Positions 34,074 through 43,914 are shown, counted from the first letter of the stretch. The stretch is DNA of 64,000 nt from VAZQ01 sp963753575 (GCA_963753575.1 CAVWCR010000003.1:1674001-1738000); one strand, 5' to 3'. The notes: a model not told the origin generated them from the sequence alone. A program made the numbers and translations.

Positions 34074-35219
34074 ATGCAACCGATCACGACAACTGACACC
34101 CTTGCTGAAGTTTGCGGGCGCCTGAAGCGCCACCCCTTTGTGACGGTCGATACCGAGTTTCTGCGCGAGAGCACCTACTACCCGAAGCTGTGCGTGGCGC
34201 AAATCGCCAGTACCGACGAGGCGGTGGTGGTCGACGCGCTTGCGGCGGGCATCGACCTCAAGCCGCTGTTCACCCTGATGGCGGACGAGAGCGTCATCAA
34301 GGTATTTCACGCCGCCCGCCAGGACATTGAGATCTGCTGGCATGCGGCGGGTCTCATTCCAAGCCCGCTGGTCGATACCCAGGTCGCCGCCATGGTGCTC
34401 GGCTACGGCAACTCGATCGCCTATGACCAGCTGGTGCAGCGCATCACCGGCGACAGCCTCGACAAGTCGCTGCGCTTCACCGACTGGACGCGCCGCCCGC
34501 TCTCCGACGCACAGCTCGCTTACGCGATCTCCGACGTCACCCATCTGCGCGATGTCTACGTGAAACTCCAGGCCGACCTCGACAAGCGCGGCCGCACCGA
34601 ATGGATGCGCGAGGAGATGCGGGTGCTCACCTCGCCCGACACCTACCGCATGGAGCCCGAGTACGCCTGGCAGCGCTTGCAGACAAGGGTGCGCAAGCCC
34701 AAGGAGCTCGCCGTGCTGATCGAGGTCGCGGCTTGGCGCGAACGCGAGGCACAGACCCGCGACGTGCCGCGCGGACGCGTGCTCAAGGACGACGTCGTGG
34801 GCGACATCGCGGTGCAGGCGCCGACCACGATCGAACGGCTCGGCAATCTTCGCTCGCTGCCCAAGGGCTTCGAGCGCTCGAAATGGGGCGAGGCCATCAT
34901 CGAGGCGGTCAAACGCGGGCTCGCGCGCGACCTGAAATCGCTGCCGCGGATCGAGCGCCCCAAGGGCGCGCCCAACGGCCAGGCCACCGTCGAGCTGCTC
35001 AAGGTGCTGCTGCGCATGACGGCCGAGCGCCACGGCGTCGCCGCCAAAGTGATCGCCACCATGGACGACCTCGACCGCATCGCGGCCTCCGACGAGGCTG
35101 ACGTGCCGGCGCTCTCGGGCTGGCGGCGCGAGCTGTTCGGCGAGAAGGCGCTCGCGCTCAAGCACGGCCGGCTCGCGCTCGCGGTCGAGCGTAACCGCGT
35201 GGTCGCGGTCGAGCGCTGA
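34074..35219 (+). CDS. rnd: ribonuclease D
   Basis: 381 residues. DEDDy exonuclease motifs are present: DTEFLRE (Asp26, Glu28), ARQDIE (Asp84) and YAISDVTHLRD (Tyr150, Asp154). The C-terminal part contains HRDC domains (PKELAVLIEVAAWREREAQ... and ERHGVAAKVIATMDDLDRI). It trims the 3' ends of tRNA and other stable RNAs in the cytoplasm. Length and order are normal. Confidence 0.96.
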   Translation: MQPITTTDTLAEVCGRLKRHPFVTVDTEFLRESTYYPKLCVAQIASTDEAVVVDALAAGIDLKPLFTLMADESVIKVFHAARQDIEICWHAAGLIPSPLVDTQVAAMVLGYGNSIAYDQLVQRITGDSLDKSLRFTDWTRRPLSDAQLAYAISDVTHLRDVYVKLQADLDKRGRTEWMREEMRVLTSPDTYRMEPEYAWQRLQTRVRKPKELAVLIEVAAWREREAQTRDVPRGRVLKDDVVGDIAVQAPTTIERLGNLRSLPKGFERSKWGEAIIEAVKRGLARDLKSLPRIERPKGAPNGQATVELLKVLLRMTAERHGVAAKVIATMDDLDRIAASDEADVPALSGWRRELFGEKALALKHGRLALAVERNRVVAVER

Positions 35220-35582
35220 GCGGGCTCTCGCTACTACAACCCCAGGCAATACTTCAGTCCTGGGACCACCATTCCCGCCCCGCCAACGCAAAAAAGCGTT
35301 CCACCACCTGTCGTTGCCGCCGCCATCGCGTGCGGCTCGGGGTTCCTGCGTCGGTACTTTTGGGTGATTTACCGAACCGGCTAGGCGACACAGAGTTACG
35401 CAACTCAAGGTCGCGACAACGCAACGGGCACACTGCCACGGCCTTGGCGGAAAAGGGGGAACCATGACAGGGGACGCGCGAGCAGTTCGCCCGGTTTCGA
35501 CAAGCCCAATTTCATCACCGAATGATTGCTGAGAGCGGAGCTGCGGGGCGCTGGCCAAGGCGCCCCGCAGCGACATGCCGCC
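35220..35582. other. intergenic region after rnd
   Basis: 363 bp with no supported gene. It contains a weak hairpin (AACGC, A-rich loop, GCGTT at 35285-35300) and a region of mixed composition before the next gene. No clear promoter was recognised. Confidence 0.4.
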
Positions 35583-36359
35583 ATGGATGTCCAGATCTTT
35601 CCCTTAGTGCCCAACGCCATCCTGCCCGAGCCGGCGCGGCCCTCGACGCACGATCGCGTCCCCTCAGGCTACAGCCTGAAACGGCAATCGGTGCCGTTCA
35701 CGGCCGCCAACGCGCTCGGCCTCCTGGTGCCCTCGCCGATCGACTTCGGCCTCTGCGCGCCCGATGACGTGCCGGCAGGCGCCCACGCGTTCCGCTCGCC
35801 GCACGATCCGGCCGGCACCAACGATGCGCGCATGTTCTATGTGCTGGACAATCATGCCTGCCGTTTCGAGCACAACGCCTTCACGATCGACGCCGCTCCC
35901 TTCGTGGATGCCGACGGCAGGCCAAGCACGGTCGCCACCAAGCCGGGACTGAGCTTCTTTGGCGAACCCGACCTGCAAGCCCTGTTCAGGGTTCGGCTTC
36001 CCTTCATCCTGCGAACCCCGCGCGAGGTCGACAGCCTCTTCACCGCGGCAGTCAATCGCGCCATGCCGCTCGCCGTCATGTCCAAGCTCGTGGAGACCGA
36101 TTGGTATGCGCATCCGGTGAGCCTAGTCCTTCGCAAGCCGCACTTCGGCGTTCTCCATATTGCCGCCGGCGACGTATTGGCGCAGGTCCTGCTCATACCG
36201 CGCGCCGCCCGTCGCGCCAGGGTTCATGTCGTCGCCGCGGAATCCAATGACGCGCGCGCCATGCATGCCGACCGGATCGAGTGGCTCGCCAGACCGGCCA
36301 ACAACGTCCACCCCTACAATCGGTCTGCGCGCAGCCGCCATGGACGGATCAAGGGGTAG
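35583..36359 (+). CDS. hypothetical protein, DUF6065-like
   Basis: 258 residues from the ATG at 35583, soluble and without signal peptide. The order VQIFPLVPNA ... VPFTAANALGLLVPSPIDF ... LFRVRLPFILRTPREVDSLFTAAVNRAMP ... VETDWYAHPVSLVLRKPHFGVLHIAAGDVLAQVLLIPR resembles DUF6065 proteins, which have an N-terminal Pro-rich opening, an ANA-G motif and a VETDW segment. The function is not known. The frame extends upstream, but this ATG begins the protein-like part. It is convergent with the cation transporter gene. Confidence 0.7.
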   Translation: MDVQIFPLVPNAILPEPARPSTHDRVPSGYSLKRQSVPFTAANALGLLVPSPIDFGLCAPDDVPAGAHAFRSPHDPAGTNDARMFYVLDNHACRFEHNAFTIDAAPFVDADGRPSTVATKPGLSFFGEPDLQALFRVRLPFILRTPREVDSLFTAAVNRAMPLAVMSKLVETDWYAHPVSLVLRKPHFGVLHIAAGDVLAQVLLIPRAARRARVHVVAAESNDARAMHADRIEWLARPANNVHPYNRSARSRHGRIKG

Positions 36360-36385
36360 CGGTCAAGCGCAAGAGCCGCCACCGC

Positions 36386-37018
36386 TCAGCGCGCGTTGGC
36401 CACCTGTCCGCTGCGCAATTCTGCCAACGCCTGGCGCAGGATCTGCGTCGAGGAATACAGGAACAATCCGGCCATGATCGCGGCGACGATGAGGTCGGGC
36501 CAGCGGGTCGCGGTACCCCATACGCCGAGCGCCGCGATCATGACCGCCACATTGCCGATGGCATCGTTGCGCGAGCACAGCCACACCGAGCGGACATTGG
36601 CGTCGCCGTCCTTGTAGCGGATCAGGATCAGCACGCTCGCCAGGTTGGCGGCGAGCGCCAGGAAACCGATCGCGCCCATGACTTCGGCGTGCGGAACGCC
36701 GAGGACGAGCACGTGATAGGCGGTCGTCGCGAACACCCACAGGCCCATCAGGGTCAAGCTCATGCCTTTGAAAAGGGCCGCGCGCGAGCGCGCCTGGATG
36801 GACGCGCCGATCACAGCGAGGCTGATGCCATAGGTCGCGGCGTCGCCGAGAAAATCCAGCGCGTCGGCCTGCAAAGCCTGCGACCCCGCAAGCGCGCCGG
36901 CGCCCATTTCGACCAGGAACATCCCGGCATTGATCACGATCACGACCCAAAGCCGGCGCTTGTAGTCGGCCGAGAGGCCGTCAAACGTCCCACCCGTTCC
37001 GCAGCAATCAGCGCCCAT
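36386..37018 (-). CDS. cation diffusion facilitator family transporter (short)
   Basis: 210 residues with five to six membrane helices. The metal-binding motif of the second helix appears as ALQADALDFLGDAATYG and the matching fifth-helix motif as SRNDAIGNVAVMIAA; both carry the Asp pair of CDF antiporters. There is no cytoplasmic C-terminal domain, and the N-terminus begins with a Cys pair (GADCCGTGG), a feature of short CDF proteins. It would export divalent metals across the inner membrane in exchange for protons. No regulator is adjacent. Confidence 0.88.
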   Translation of the reverse strand: MGADCCGTGGTFDGLSADYKRRLWVVIVINAGMFLVEMGAGALAGSQALQADALDFLGDAATYGISLAVIGASIQARSRAALFKGMSLTLMGLWVFATTAYHVLVLGVPHAEVMGAIGFLALAANLASVLILIRYKDGDANVRSVWLCSRNDAIGNVAVMIAALGVWGTATRWPDLIVAAIMAGLFLYSSTQILRQALAELRSGQVANAR

Positions 37019-37427
37019 TCATCTTTCCTCGATCCGCCTGCCGGATCGATATCAATATGGGACGCCACGCCGTTGTTACACAATCACAGCCCGGCGGCGC
37101 GAACGCCCCTGGCCAGCGCAGAGCGACGAGCCGCCGCGGCAAGGGTCCGCGCTTGACGCCATCGGCATCTGCAACAGCACGCCGTGGTTGAGGTGTGCGA
37201 CAGGGCAGAGGGCGGACGAATCAGCGGCCGTCTGGCGACCGCCGCACCCGACACGCGCCACTTGAGCGACGCGATCGTGCCCAATTTGTCCCCTACTATA
37301 TGGATTGTTCGGTGCTTACCTACCGGGACCGGGTAATGAGCTACCAAATGTCAAGTGGCCGCAGACTTGAATCCACAGATTTCTGTCAGTATTGTTGCGT
37401 GAATCGAAGCGCTTAGGATGTCTTGTC
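37019..37427. other. intergenic region upstream of the cation transporter
   Basis: About 410 bp of mixed, partly AT-rich sequence with no supported gene. The promoter of the cation transporter (minus strand) must lie at the left end. The right part leads into a possible 26-codon frame. Confidence 0.4.
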
Positions 37428-37508
37428 ATGGTCGGTTTTGAGACGCTTGCCGTAGTGCTGCTGGTGGGATGGGTCCTCGCCACCTCGCTATTCCTTCGTT
37501 TTGGCTAA
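37428..37508 (+). CDS. possible 26-residue single-helix membrane peptide
   Basis: ATG at 37428, preceded by AGGATG, encodes MVGFETLAVVLLVGWVLATS and a short LFLRFG tail: a single hydrophobic helix with a charged end. Nothing else supports it, and frames this short occur by chance. It is listed only because the interval has no other gene. Confidence 0.3.
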   Translation: MVGFETLAVVLLVGWVLATSLFLRFG

Positions 37509-37625
37509 GGACGGGCCGTCCCCGTCAAGCGCCGACCTGCCTTTCGCCTCCCAAGCGACTTTTCACCCGCGCTTCCAGGCAATCAGGCATAGACTCGGCT
37601 TGAGCGGCGCGCCCTGCGCTGAACC

Positions 37626-38336
37626 TCAACCCGTCTTTGCTACGCCGCCGCGGCGGGCGAGCCACCAGGTCATTACGGCGCAACCCACGACAACGGCCAG
37701 CACCCACAGCTGCAACACCCCGGCCCAGGCGGGGCCGAGACCGAATACGTTGAGGCCTGCCAGAAAAATCGGAAAGTTCAGCAGGAAGTGCAGAACCATG
37801 CCGGCGAAGGCGCCGAGCCAGAAGGCGCCGCCGCGGGCAAGCGTCACAAACGGCACGGCGACGAAGGCGCCGTGCAGAAAGCACACCTCGAGCCGCTCGA
37901 TCACGAAGCCGCCGAACGCAGTCGCCGGCAGATCAGGGAAGTCGGGCCGGGACGTCAAGGCGTGTGCAATGAACCACATCTCACCGATCCCGAAGCCGAG
38001 CCCGACCACGAGCGCCAAGGTGACCGGCTGTTTCCGGATGGCCTCCCTCACCTTCGGCACCAGGGCGGTCAGCCATTTTGCCGGCTCTTCGGTCAGCGGC
38101 GCATAGAACAGCGAAAGGACGGCCAGCCAGGCCGAGGCGCCGAACAGGGCCTTGAGCGCGCCGTCGAGCGGCATGCGCACGGCATAGAAGGCAAGCGGCT
38201 GCAGCGGCAGCGCAACCACGAAGGCAAGCGCGGCGGAGCGCCGGTCCACGGATTTGATCAACAGCAGCGCAAACGCGCCAAGCGCAATCGCAGTCGTGAA
38301 GCCCGCCGCGATGAAAAGGCCCATGGGTCGTTCCAT
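37626..38336 (-). CDS. putative intramembrane metalloprotease (PrsW/YhfC-like)
   Basis: 236 residues, about seven or eight membrane helices. An EEPAKW motif (Glu83-Glu84), GFGIGEMW (Glu119), a Cys-Phe-Leu-His segment (His155) and a second histidine in MVLHFLLNF (His183) follow the order of Glu/His residues that bind zinc in the PrsW/YhfC/CAAX-protease superfamily. It begins 5 bp after ppx on the same strand, so it is probably translated from the ppk-ppx transcript. Target and partner are unknown. The ATG at 38324 is an alternative start. Confidence 0.7.
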   Translation of the reverse strand: MERPMGLFIAAGFTTAIALGAFALLLIKSVDRRSAALAFVVALPLQPLAFYAVRMPLDGALKALFGASAWLAVLSLFYAPLTEEPAKWLTALVPKVREAIRKQPVTLALVVGLGFGIGEMWFIAHALTSRPDFPDLPATAFGGFVIERLEVCFLHGAFVAVPFVTLARGGAFWLGAFAGMVLHFLLNFPIFLAGLNVFGLGPAWAGVLQLWVLAVVVGCAVMTWWLARRGGVAKTG

Positions 38337-38341
38337 AGGCG

Positions 38342-39847
38342 CTAATCCGCCTCCATCACCGGCTCACGGCCGATGAGCCTTGCGAGCTGGCGCAGCCGCA
38401 CGAACACCCGTTCGCCGGCGAGCGCCTTGAGCCCGTTCTCGAAGCGCAGCACCAAGCGGCCGCGCTCGACCGCCATCGGAGTCTTGGGCAGAATGCCCGT
38501 GGTCGAGGCGGACAGGAGATAGGCGACGCGCAGCGCCGCGCCGAGCACGCGGGCGCGGTCGAGCACGCGCGTCGTTGCAAGCTCGCGCAGCCGCGGCGAG
38601 AGCTCCTCGTCGATCAGCCCGACATGACGGAAGAACACCGCGAGCGCGAGATAGGCGCGGCCGGGATGGTCGATTGCCACGAAGGCGGCGTTGGCGATGA
38701 TGTTGAGCGACTGCTCGCCGCGATAATCGGGATGGGCGCGCCAGCCGATGTCGCCGAGGAAGCAGGCGGCATGGCGCAGCCGCCGCTCCTCGGCGTTTTC
38801 CTCAATCCCGGTCGAGGCCATGAAGCGATCGGTCCAGGCGATCAGCTCCTCGCCGTGCGCGGGCGAGCGCGAGCGCAGCACGTTGAGCTCCTGCGCAGCG
38901 GAGATCAGCGGGTCCTGCTTGCGCTCGCCGGCATCGAGCATCGAATAGAGAAGCCCCTCGCGCACGCCGAGCGCCGAGATCACGATGTCCTTCGGCCGCG
39001 CAATCTCGATGATCTGCTCCAACACCAGCGCCGCATAGGCGAGCAGCGGGCGGCGCGCATCGGCGACCACCTCGATCTGCGACAGCGTCTCGGTATCAAC
39101 CCGGTGCACGAGGCCGCAGAACTCGTAGGCCTCCCTGGCCGGAATGACGTAGCCGTGCATCACGTGCAGTGGATAGCCCTTCTGCCACATGTGCAGCCGC
39201 GCCAGCGAACGCCAGGTGCCGCCGATGGCATAGAATGCCCGCCCCTTGCCGCCATCGAGCAGGCGCACGTGCGCGAGCGCTTTCTTGACGAGCTTTTCGG
39301 CCTTCTTGACCGATTTCTTCGACACGTCCTGCAGCGCGAGCCCGCCGAGCGGCAGCGTGATCCCGGTATGGATGCGGTGGCCGCGAATATCGGTGAGCTC
39401 GAGCGAGCCGCCGCCGAGATCGCCCACGATCCCGTCCGGGCGATGGAAACCGGAGACCACGCCGAGCGCGGAAAGCTCCGCCTCGCGCTTGCCGGAGATC
39501 ACCTCGATCTTGGTGCCGCAGATGCGCTGCGCCTCTTGCACGAAGGCCTTGCCGTTCTTGGCATCGCGGCAGGCTGCGGTCGCGATCACGTAGCGATCCG
39601 GCACGTCGATGCGATCGCACAGCATGCGGAAGCGTCGCAGCGCCGCCAGCGCCTTCTCCACCGCGTCGGGCGCGAGCAGGCCGGTGGTCTGCACCTGGCG
39701 GCCGAGCCCGGCCAGCACCTTCTCGTTGAAGATCGGGGTCGGGCTGCGGGTGAGGCCCTCGTAGACCACGAGCCGCACCGAGTTCGAGCCGATGTCGATG
39801 ACGCCGACCGGCGGTCCGTGATCGAGGCGACCCTGAGCGGCAAGCAT
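38342..39847 (-). CDS. ppx: exopolyphosphatase / Ppx-GppA phosphatase
   Basis: 501 residues. The N-terminal actin-like ATPase fold starts with VGVIDIGSNSVRLVVYEG, has the Glu of the EAELSALGVVSG segment and GIVGDLGGGSLEL, followed by a C-terminal HD-like helical domain. It removes terminal phosphates from polyphosphate or hydrolyses pppGpp. It stands just behind ppk on the same strand, the classic ppk-ppx pairing. The frame opens 26 codons further upstream into ppk, so the ATG at 39847, next to the domain start, is chosen. Confidence 0.95.
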   Translation of the reverse strand: MLAAQGRLDHGPPVGVIDIGSNSVRLVVYEGLTRSPTPIFNEKVLAGLGRQVQTTGLLAPDAVEKALAALRRFRMLCDRIDVPDRYVIATAACRDAKNGKAFVQEAQRICGTKIEVISGKREAELSALGVVSGFHRPDGIVGDLGGGSLELTDIRGHRIHTGITLPLGGLALQDVSKKSVKKAEKLVKKALAHVRLLDGGKGRAFYAIGGTWRSLARLHMWQKGYPLHVMHGYVIPAREAYEFCGLVHRVDTETLSQIEVVADARRPLLAYAALVLEQIIEIARPKDIVISALGVREGLLYSMLDAGERKQDPLISAAQELNVLRSRSPAHGEELIAWTDRFMASTGIEENAEERRLRHAACFLGDIGWRAHPDYRGEQSLNIIANAAFVAIDHPGRAYLALAVFFRHVGLIDEELSPRLRELATTRVLDRARVLGAALRVAYLLSASTTGILPKTPMAVERGRLVLRFENGLKALAGERVFVRLRQLARLIGREPVMEAD

Positions 39848-39863
39848 GACTGGGCGGCGGCGC

Positions 39864-42080
39864 TTAAGCGCGGTCCGAGCGGCGTACAAGGCTACGCGGT
39901 GAGGAGTTTTTGACCGATTTGCCACGTCCCGACAAACTCGGATTGGTCATGAAGTACTTGTGGGCGTTGAAGGGTTCCTCGCCCTCGGCGGGTTTTATGC
40001 GATTCGAGGAGCCGTCAGGCAAAAGTTTCCAGCTCTGTTCATTATCCTTGAAGTTGGCCACCATAATTTGCGCCAGCACCTGCTCGTGCACCGTCGGGTT
40101 GAGGATGGGGCACAGCACCTCGACCCGGCGGTCGAGGTTGCGCGGCATCATATCGGCCGAGGAGATGTAGACCGCGGCCTTGGCGTGCGGCAGGCCATGA
40201 CCGACGCCGAAGCAATAGATGCGGCTGTGCTCAAGGAAGCGCCCGACGATCGACTTGACGCGGATGTTCTCGGACAGTCCCTGAATACCCGGCCGCAAGC
40301 AGCAGATGCCGCGCACCACGAGATCGATTGCAACGCCGGCGTTCGACGCCTGGTAGAGCATGTCGATGATCTCGGGATCGACCAGCGCGTTGTCCTTCAT
40401 CCAGATCGCGGCGGGCTTGCCGGCCTGGGCGTGGGCGATCTCCTGCGCGATGTGCTCGCAGATGCGCTTGCGCAGCGTGAGCGGGGAGACCGCCATCTTC
40501 TCGAGCTCGGCCGGCTCCGCATAGCCGGTCACATAATTGAAGACGCGCCCGACGTCGCGCCCGATCACCGGATCGGAGGTGAAGAACGAGAGATCGGTAT
40601 AGATGCGCGCCGTCACCGGATGATAGTTACCGGTGCCGACATGGACGTAGCTCGTGAGCGCGCCGCCCTCGCGGCGCACCACCAGCGACATCTTGGCGTG
40701 GGTCTTGAGCTCGATGAAACCATAGACGACCTGCGCACCGGCGCGCTCGAGCGCGCGCGACCAGCGGATGTTGGCCTCCTCGTCGAAGCGCGCCTTGAGC
40801 TCGACCAGCGCGGTCACCGACTTGCCGGCCTCGGCCGCCTCCACGAGCGTTTTCACGATCGGGGATTCCGAGGAGGTGCGGTAGAGCGTCTGCTTGATGG
40901 CAACGACGTCGGGATCGCGCGCCGCCTGCTGCAGGAACTGCACCACCACGTCGAACGATTCATACGGATGGTGGACGATCAGGTCCTTCTGGCGGATGGC
41001 CGCGAAGCAGTCGCCGCCATGGTCGCGGATGCGCTCGGGATAGCGCGGATTGTAGGGCACGAATTCGAGGTCGGGCCGGTCGAGGCTTGAGAGCTGCGAG
41101 AGCTCGTTGAGCGCGAGCACGCCGTCGACCAGAAATACCTCGTCCTCGCTGACCGCGAGCGCGCGCACCACGAAACGCCGCAGCTCCGCCGGCATCGCGG
41201 CCTCGATCTCCAGCCGGATCACCGAGCCACGGCGGCGCCGCTTGAGCACGGTCTCGAACTCGCGCACGAGATCTTCCGCTTCTTCCTCGATCTCGACCTC
41301 GCTGTCGCGAATGACCCGGAAGGCGCCCTGCCCCTTGACCGCGTAGCCCGGGAACAGCCGGCCGATGAACAGGCTCGTGGCCTGCTCGATGGTGATCACG
41401 CGCACCGCGGATGAGCCTTCGGCGACCGGCAACCTGATGAAGCGCTCGATCTTGTTCGGCATGCGGATGAGCGCGTTCATGGCGCGGCCGTCGCTCGTGC
41501 GCGCGAGCTGCAGCGCGATCGTGAAACCGAGATTGGCGATGAACGGGAACGGGTGCGCCGGGTCGATCGCAAGCGGCGTGAGCAGCGGGAACACGTGGCG
41601 CAGGAAATGATCGTCGAGCCAGGCGCGCTCCTTCTTGTTCACGTCCGGCCCGTCGATGATCGTGATGCCATTGCCGGCCAGCTCGTCGCGCAGCTCGCGC
41701 CAGCGCTTCTGCTGATCGCTGGCGAGCCCCGAGACCGCTTCCGCAATGCGGGCAAGCTGCTCGGCGGGCATGAGGCCGTCCGGGCTCTTGGCGGTGATGC
41801 CGGCGCGCACCTGGCCCTTGAGGCCGGCGACGCGAACCATGAAGAACTCGTCGAGGTTGTTGGCCGAGATCGAGAGGAAGCGCACCCGCTCAAGCAACGG
41901 GTGGGCCATGTCCTCGGACTCCTCGAGCACGCGCCGATTGAAGTGGAGCCAGGACAACTCGCGATTGATAAATCGCTCAGGGCTCGCCAGCAGCTCGGCG
42001 GCGGGCGCGCCGGCAACCTCCGCAAGGCCTTGCGGCCGCGGCATTTCTAAAGGCAAAACAATAGCTTGAGCGCGATCCAT
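39864..42080 (-). CDS. ppk: polyphosphate kinase 1
   Basis: 738 residues. PPK1 domains appear in order: an N-terminal helical domain (SPERFINRELSWLHFNRRVLEES), head domain, and two phospholipase-D-like catalytic domains with HVGTGNYHPVTARIYTDLSFFT and SRIYCFGVGHGLPHAKAAVYISSADMMPRNLDRRVE, which carry the autophosphorylated His and active-site residues. It polymerises the gamma-phosphate of ATP into polyphosphate. It is followed after 16 bp by ppx, so the two are probably co-translated. The ATG at 42080 fits the domain start; the frame is open for 21 codons upstream without a better signal. Confidence 0.97.
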   Translation of the reverse strand: MDRAQAIVLPLEMPRPQGLAEVAGAPAAELLASPERFINRELSWLHFNRRVLEESEDMAHPLLERVRFLSISANNLDEFFMVRVAGLKGQVRAGITAKSPDGLMPAEQLARIAEAVSGLASDQQKRWRELRDELAGNGITIIDGPDVNKKERAWLDDHFLRHVFPLLTPLAIDPAHPFPFIANLGFTIALQLARTSDGRAMNALIRMPNKIERFIRLPVAEGSSAVRVITIEQATSLFIGRLFPGYAVKGQGAFRVIRDSEVEIEEEAEDLVREFETVLKRRRRGSVIRLEIEAAMPAELRRFVVRALAVSEDEVFLVDGVLALNELSQLSSLDRPDLEFVPYNPRYPERIRDHGGDCFAAIRQKDLIVHHPYESFDVVVQFLQQAARDPDVVAIKQTLYRTSSESPIVKTLVEAAEAGKSVTALVELKARFDEEANIRWSRALERAGAQVVYGFIELKTHAKMSLVVRREGGALTSYVHVGTGNYHPVTARIYTDLSFFTSDPVIGRDVGRVFNYVTGYAEPAELEKMAVSPLTLRKRICEHIAQEIAHAQAGKPAAIWMKDNALVDPEIIDMLYQASNAGVAIDLVVRGICCLRPGIQGLSENIRVKSIVGRFLEHSRIYCFGVGHGLPHAKAAVYISSADMMPRNLDRRVEVLCPILNPTVHEQVLAQIMVANFKDNEQSWKLLPDGSSNRIKPAEGEEPFNAHKYFMTNPSLSGRGKSVKNSSPRSLVRRSDRA

Positions 42081-42166
42081 GGGTGAAGGCCAGGCTGATC
42101 CTGGCCGCGGTTGGTGACAGATCAATGACCAGATGAGGATCATAGCACGCCCGGCTTAATCCAGGG

Positions 42167-42847
42167 TCAAGGCCCCTCCCGCAGGATCTCGGCCGCCAGC
42201 GCCCGGGTTAACGGCCGCTTAAGCTGCATCGCCTCGGCATCGAGCCTGGCGACAACGGCGCGCGCGGCCGCAAACGAGCGCTCGATGCGGGTCGCCACAT
42301 AGCCGACGAGCGGCTCGTCGACGGCGAGCTGGCGGTCGGCAAAGAGCTTCACCAGCACGGCGCGCAGGAGCGCATCGTCGGGCGCCGAAAGCGTCACTAC
42401 CGGCAGCGCCTTGAGGCGGGAGGCGAGATCGCGGATCGCCACCGGCCAGCCGGCCGGCGGCGTCGCAGCGGTGAACAGGAGAAAGGCGTCCTCCTCGCGC
42501 GCGAGGTTGATCAGGTGAAACAGCGCGCGCTCCTCGAACGCGCCGGGCGCCAGGTCCTCCACCACCAGCGCGCCGGTCGCGAGCGCTGCGGGCGGGCTCG
42601 CTTCGGCCAGCGCCCGGCCCGAGAGAAAGCGGGCGCCCGCTTGTGCCGCCCAGATCGACGCGAGATGGCTCTTGCCCGAGCCCGCGGGCCCGACCAGCAC
42701 GACAGCGCGCGCCGGCCAGTCCGGCCAGGTCTCGACCAAGGCGAGCGCGGTCGTGTTCGAGGGACCGCTGAGGAAATCCTCGCGCGCATGGCTCTCCGCA
42801 TGATCAAGCGCGAAAGCGAGCTGCCGCGGAGCGCCCGGATCGGACAC
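42167..42847 (-). CDS. hdaA: HdaA-like DnaA-related replication regulator
   Basis: 226 residues with a GTG start (42847). The N-terminal APRQLAFALDHAESHAREDFL contains the clamp-binding QLxF-like motif (QLAFAL). A P-loop VGPAGSGKSH, the Walker-B-like VVEDLA and the arginine-rich C-terminal AAA+ lid match HdaA/Hda. It stimulates ATP hydrolysis by DnaA on the sliding clamp. It overlaps or abuts the upstream permease gene and is 86 bp before ppk, in the conserved alphaproteobacterial order. A TTG at 42856 is an alternative start. Confidence 0.9.
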   Translation of the reverse strand: MSDPGAPRQLAFALDHAESHAREDFLSGPSNTTALALVETWPDWPARAVVLVGPAGSGKSHLASIWAAQAGARFLSGRALAEASPPAALATGALVVEDLAPGAFEERALFHLINLAREEDAFLLFTAATPPAGWPVAIRDLASRLKALPVVTLSAPDDALLRAVLVKLFADRQLAVDEPLVGYVATRIERSFAAARAVVARLDAEAMQLKRPLTRALAAEILREGP

Positions 42848-42852
42848 GGGGA

Positions 42853-43914
42853 TCAACTCGCCCGATCGCCGGTATAGAGCGCGCTCGCCCGATAGTGGCG
42901 CAGCGCAAAGCGCAACAGCACGCCCATTGCGGCGGCGACCGGGACCGCGACCAGAAGCCCGACGAAACCGAACAGATAGCCGAACGCAAACATCGCAAAC
43001 ATCAGCCAGACCGGATGCAGCCCGACGTTCTCGCCGACGAACTTGGGCGCCAGGATATAGCCCTCGACGAACTGCCCGACCATGAAGATGGCAAATACCA
43101 TCACGATCGGCGTCCAGTTCGGCCAGAACTGCGCGATCGCGACGCCGAGCCCCAGCGTGAGCCCGGTCATCGAGCCGACGAACGGGATGAAGCTGATCAG
43201 CCCCGCGAGCAACCCGATCAGGAGCCCGAAATTGAGCCCGACCAGCGACAGACTGACGGCGTAGAACGAGCCGAGAATGAGACACACGCCGCTCTGCCCG
43301 CGCACGAAGCCGGCGATGGCGGCGTCGATCTCGCGGAACACCGCATTGACGGACTCGCGATGCGTCAGCGGGATCCCCTGCTCAACGGTCGAGACGATGC
43401 GCGGCCAGTCGGAGATCAGATAGAACGCCACTACCGGCGTTACCACGATCAGCGAGAGGATCGAGATCAGGGTGCGCCCGCCCGACCACAGCGAGCGCAG
43501 GAACGTGGCGAGCCAGCCCGCCCCCTGGTTCACCAGGTCGTTGAAGGTCTTGGTGCCGTCGCCGCTGCCGAGCATCTCGCGCAGCCAGGGCCAATCCGCA
43601 TTCAGCATCAAGGCCTGCAGCTTGGTCACATACGCCGGGATGTTGGCGATCAGAGCGTAGAGCTGGTTGGCAAGCAGCGGCACGAACACCAGCGCAAGCA
43701 CGATGATGATCAGCACGAACACGCCCACGATCAGCAGCGCCGCCAGCCGCCGGTTGACGCCGATGCGCTCGAGCCGATTGGTCAGCGGGTCGAGCAGGTA
43801 GGCGATTGCCATGCCGGCGACGAACGGCAGCAGGATCTCGCTCAGCAGCCACAGCAACAACACGACGACCGCAAAGGTCGCGAGCCAGAACGCCGCCTGC
43901 CGCTCGAAGCTCAT
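42853..43914 (-). CDS. AI-2E family transporter (PerM-like)
   Basis: 353 residues with about eight membrane helices. The N-terminal AFWLATFAVVVLLLWLLSEILLPFVAGMAIAYLLDPL, the PVVAFYLISDWPRI segment, and the C-terminal GLISFIPFVGSMTGLTLG and FVGENVGLHPVWLMFAMFAFG are signatures of the AI-2E/PerM family. A strong GGAGGTTCC precedes the ATG. Family members include AI-2 exporters and Na+/H+ antiporters, so the substrate is open. It sits between pgsA and hdaA, as in many related genomes. Confidence 0.92.
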   Translation of the reverse strand: MSFERQAAFWLATFAVVVLLLWLLSEILLPFVAGMAIAYLLDPLTNRLERIGVNRRLAALLIVGVFVLIIIVLALVFVPLLANQLYALIANIPAYVTKLQALMLNADWPWLREMLGSGDGTKTFNDLVNQGAGWLATFLRSLWSGGRTLISILSLIVVTPVVAFYLISDWPRIVSTVEQGIPLTHRESVNAVFREIDAAIAGFVRGQSGVCLILGSFYAVSLSLVGLNFGLLIGLLAGLISFIPFVGSMTGLTLGLGVAIAQFWPNWTPIVMVFAIFMVGQFVEGYILAPKFVGENVGLHPVWLMFAMFAFGYLFGFVGLLVAVPVAAAMGVLLRFALRHYRASALYTGDRAS

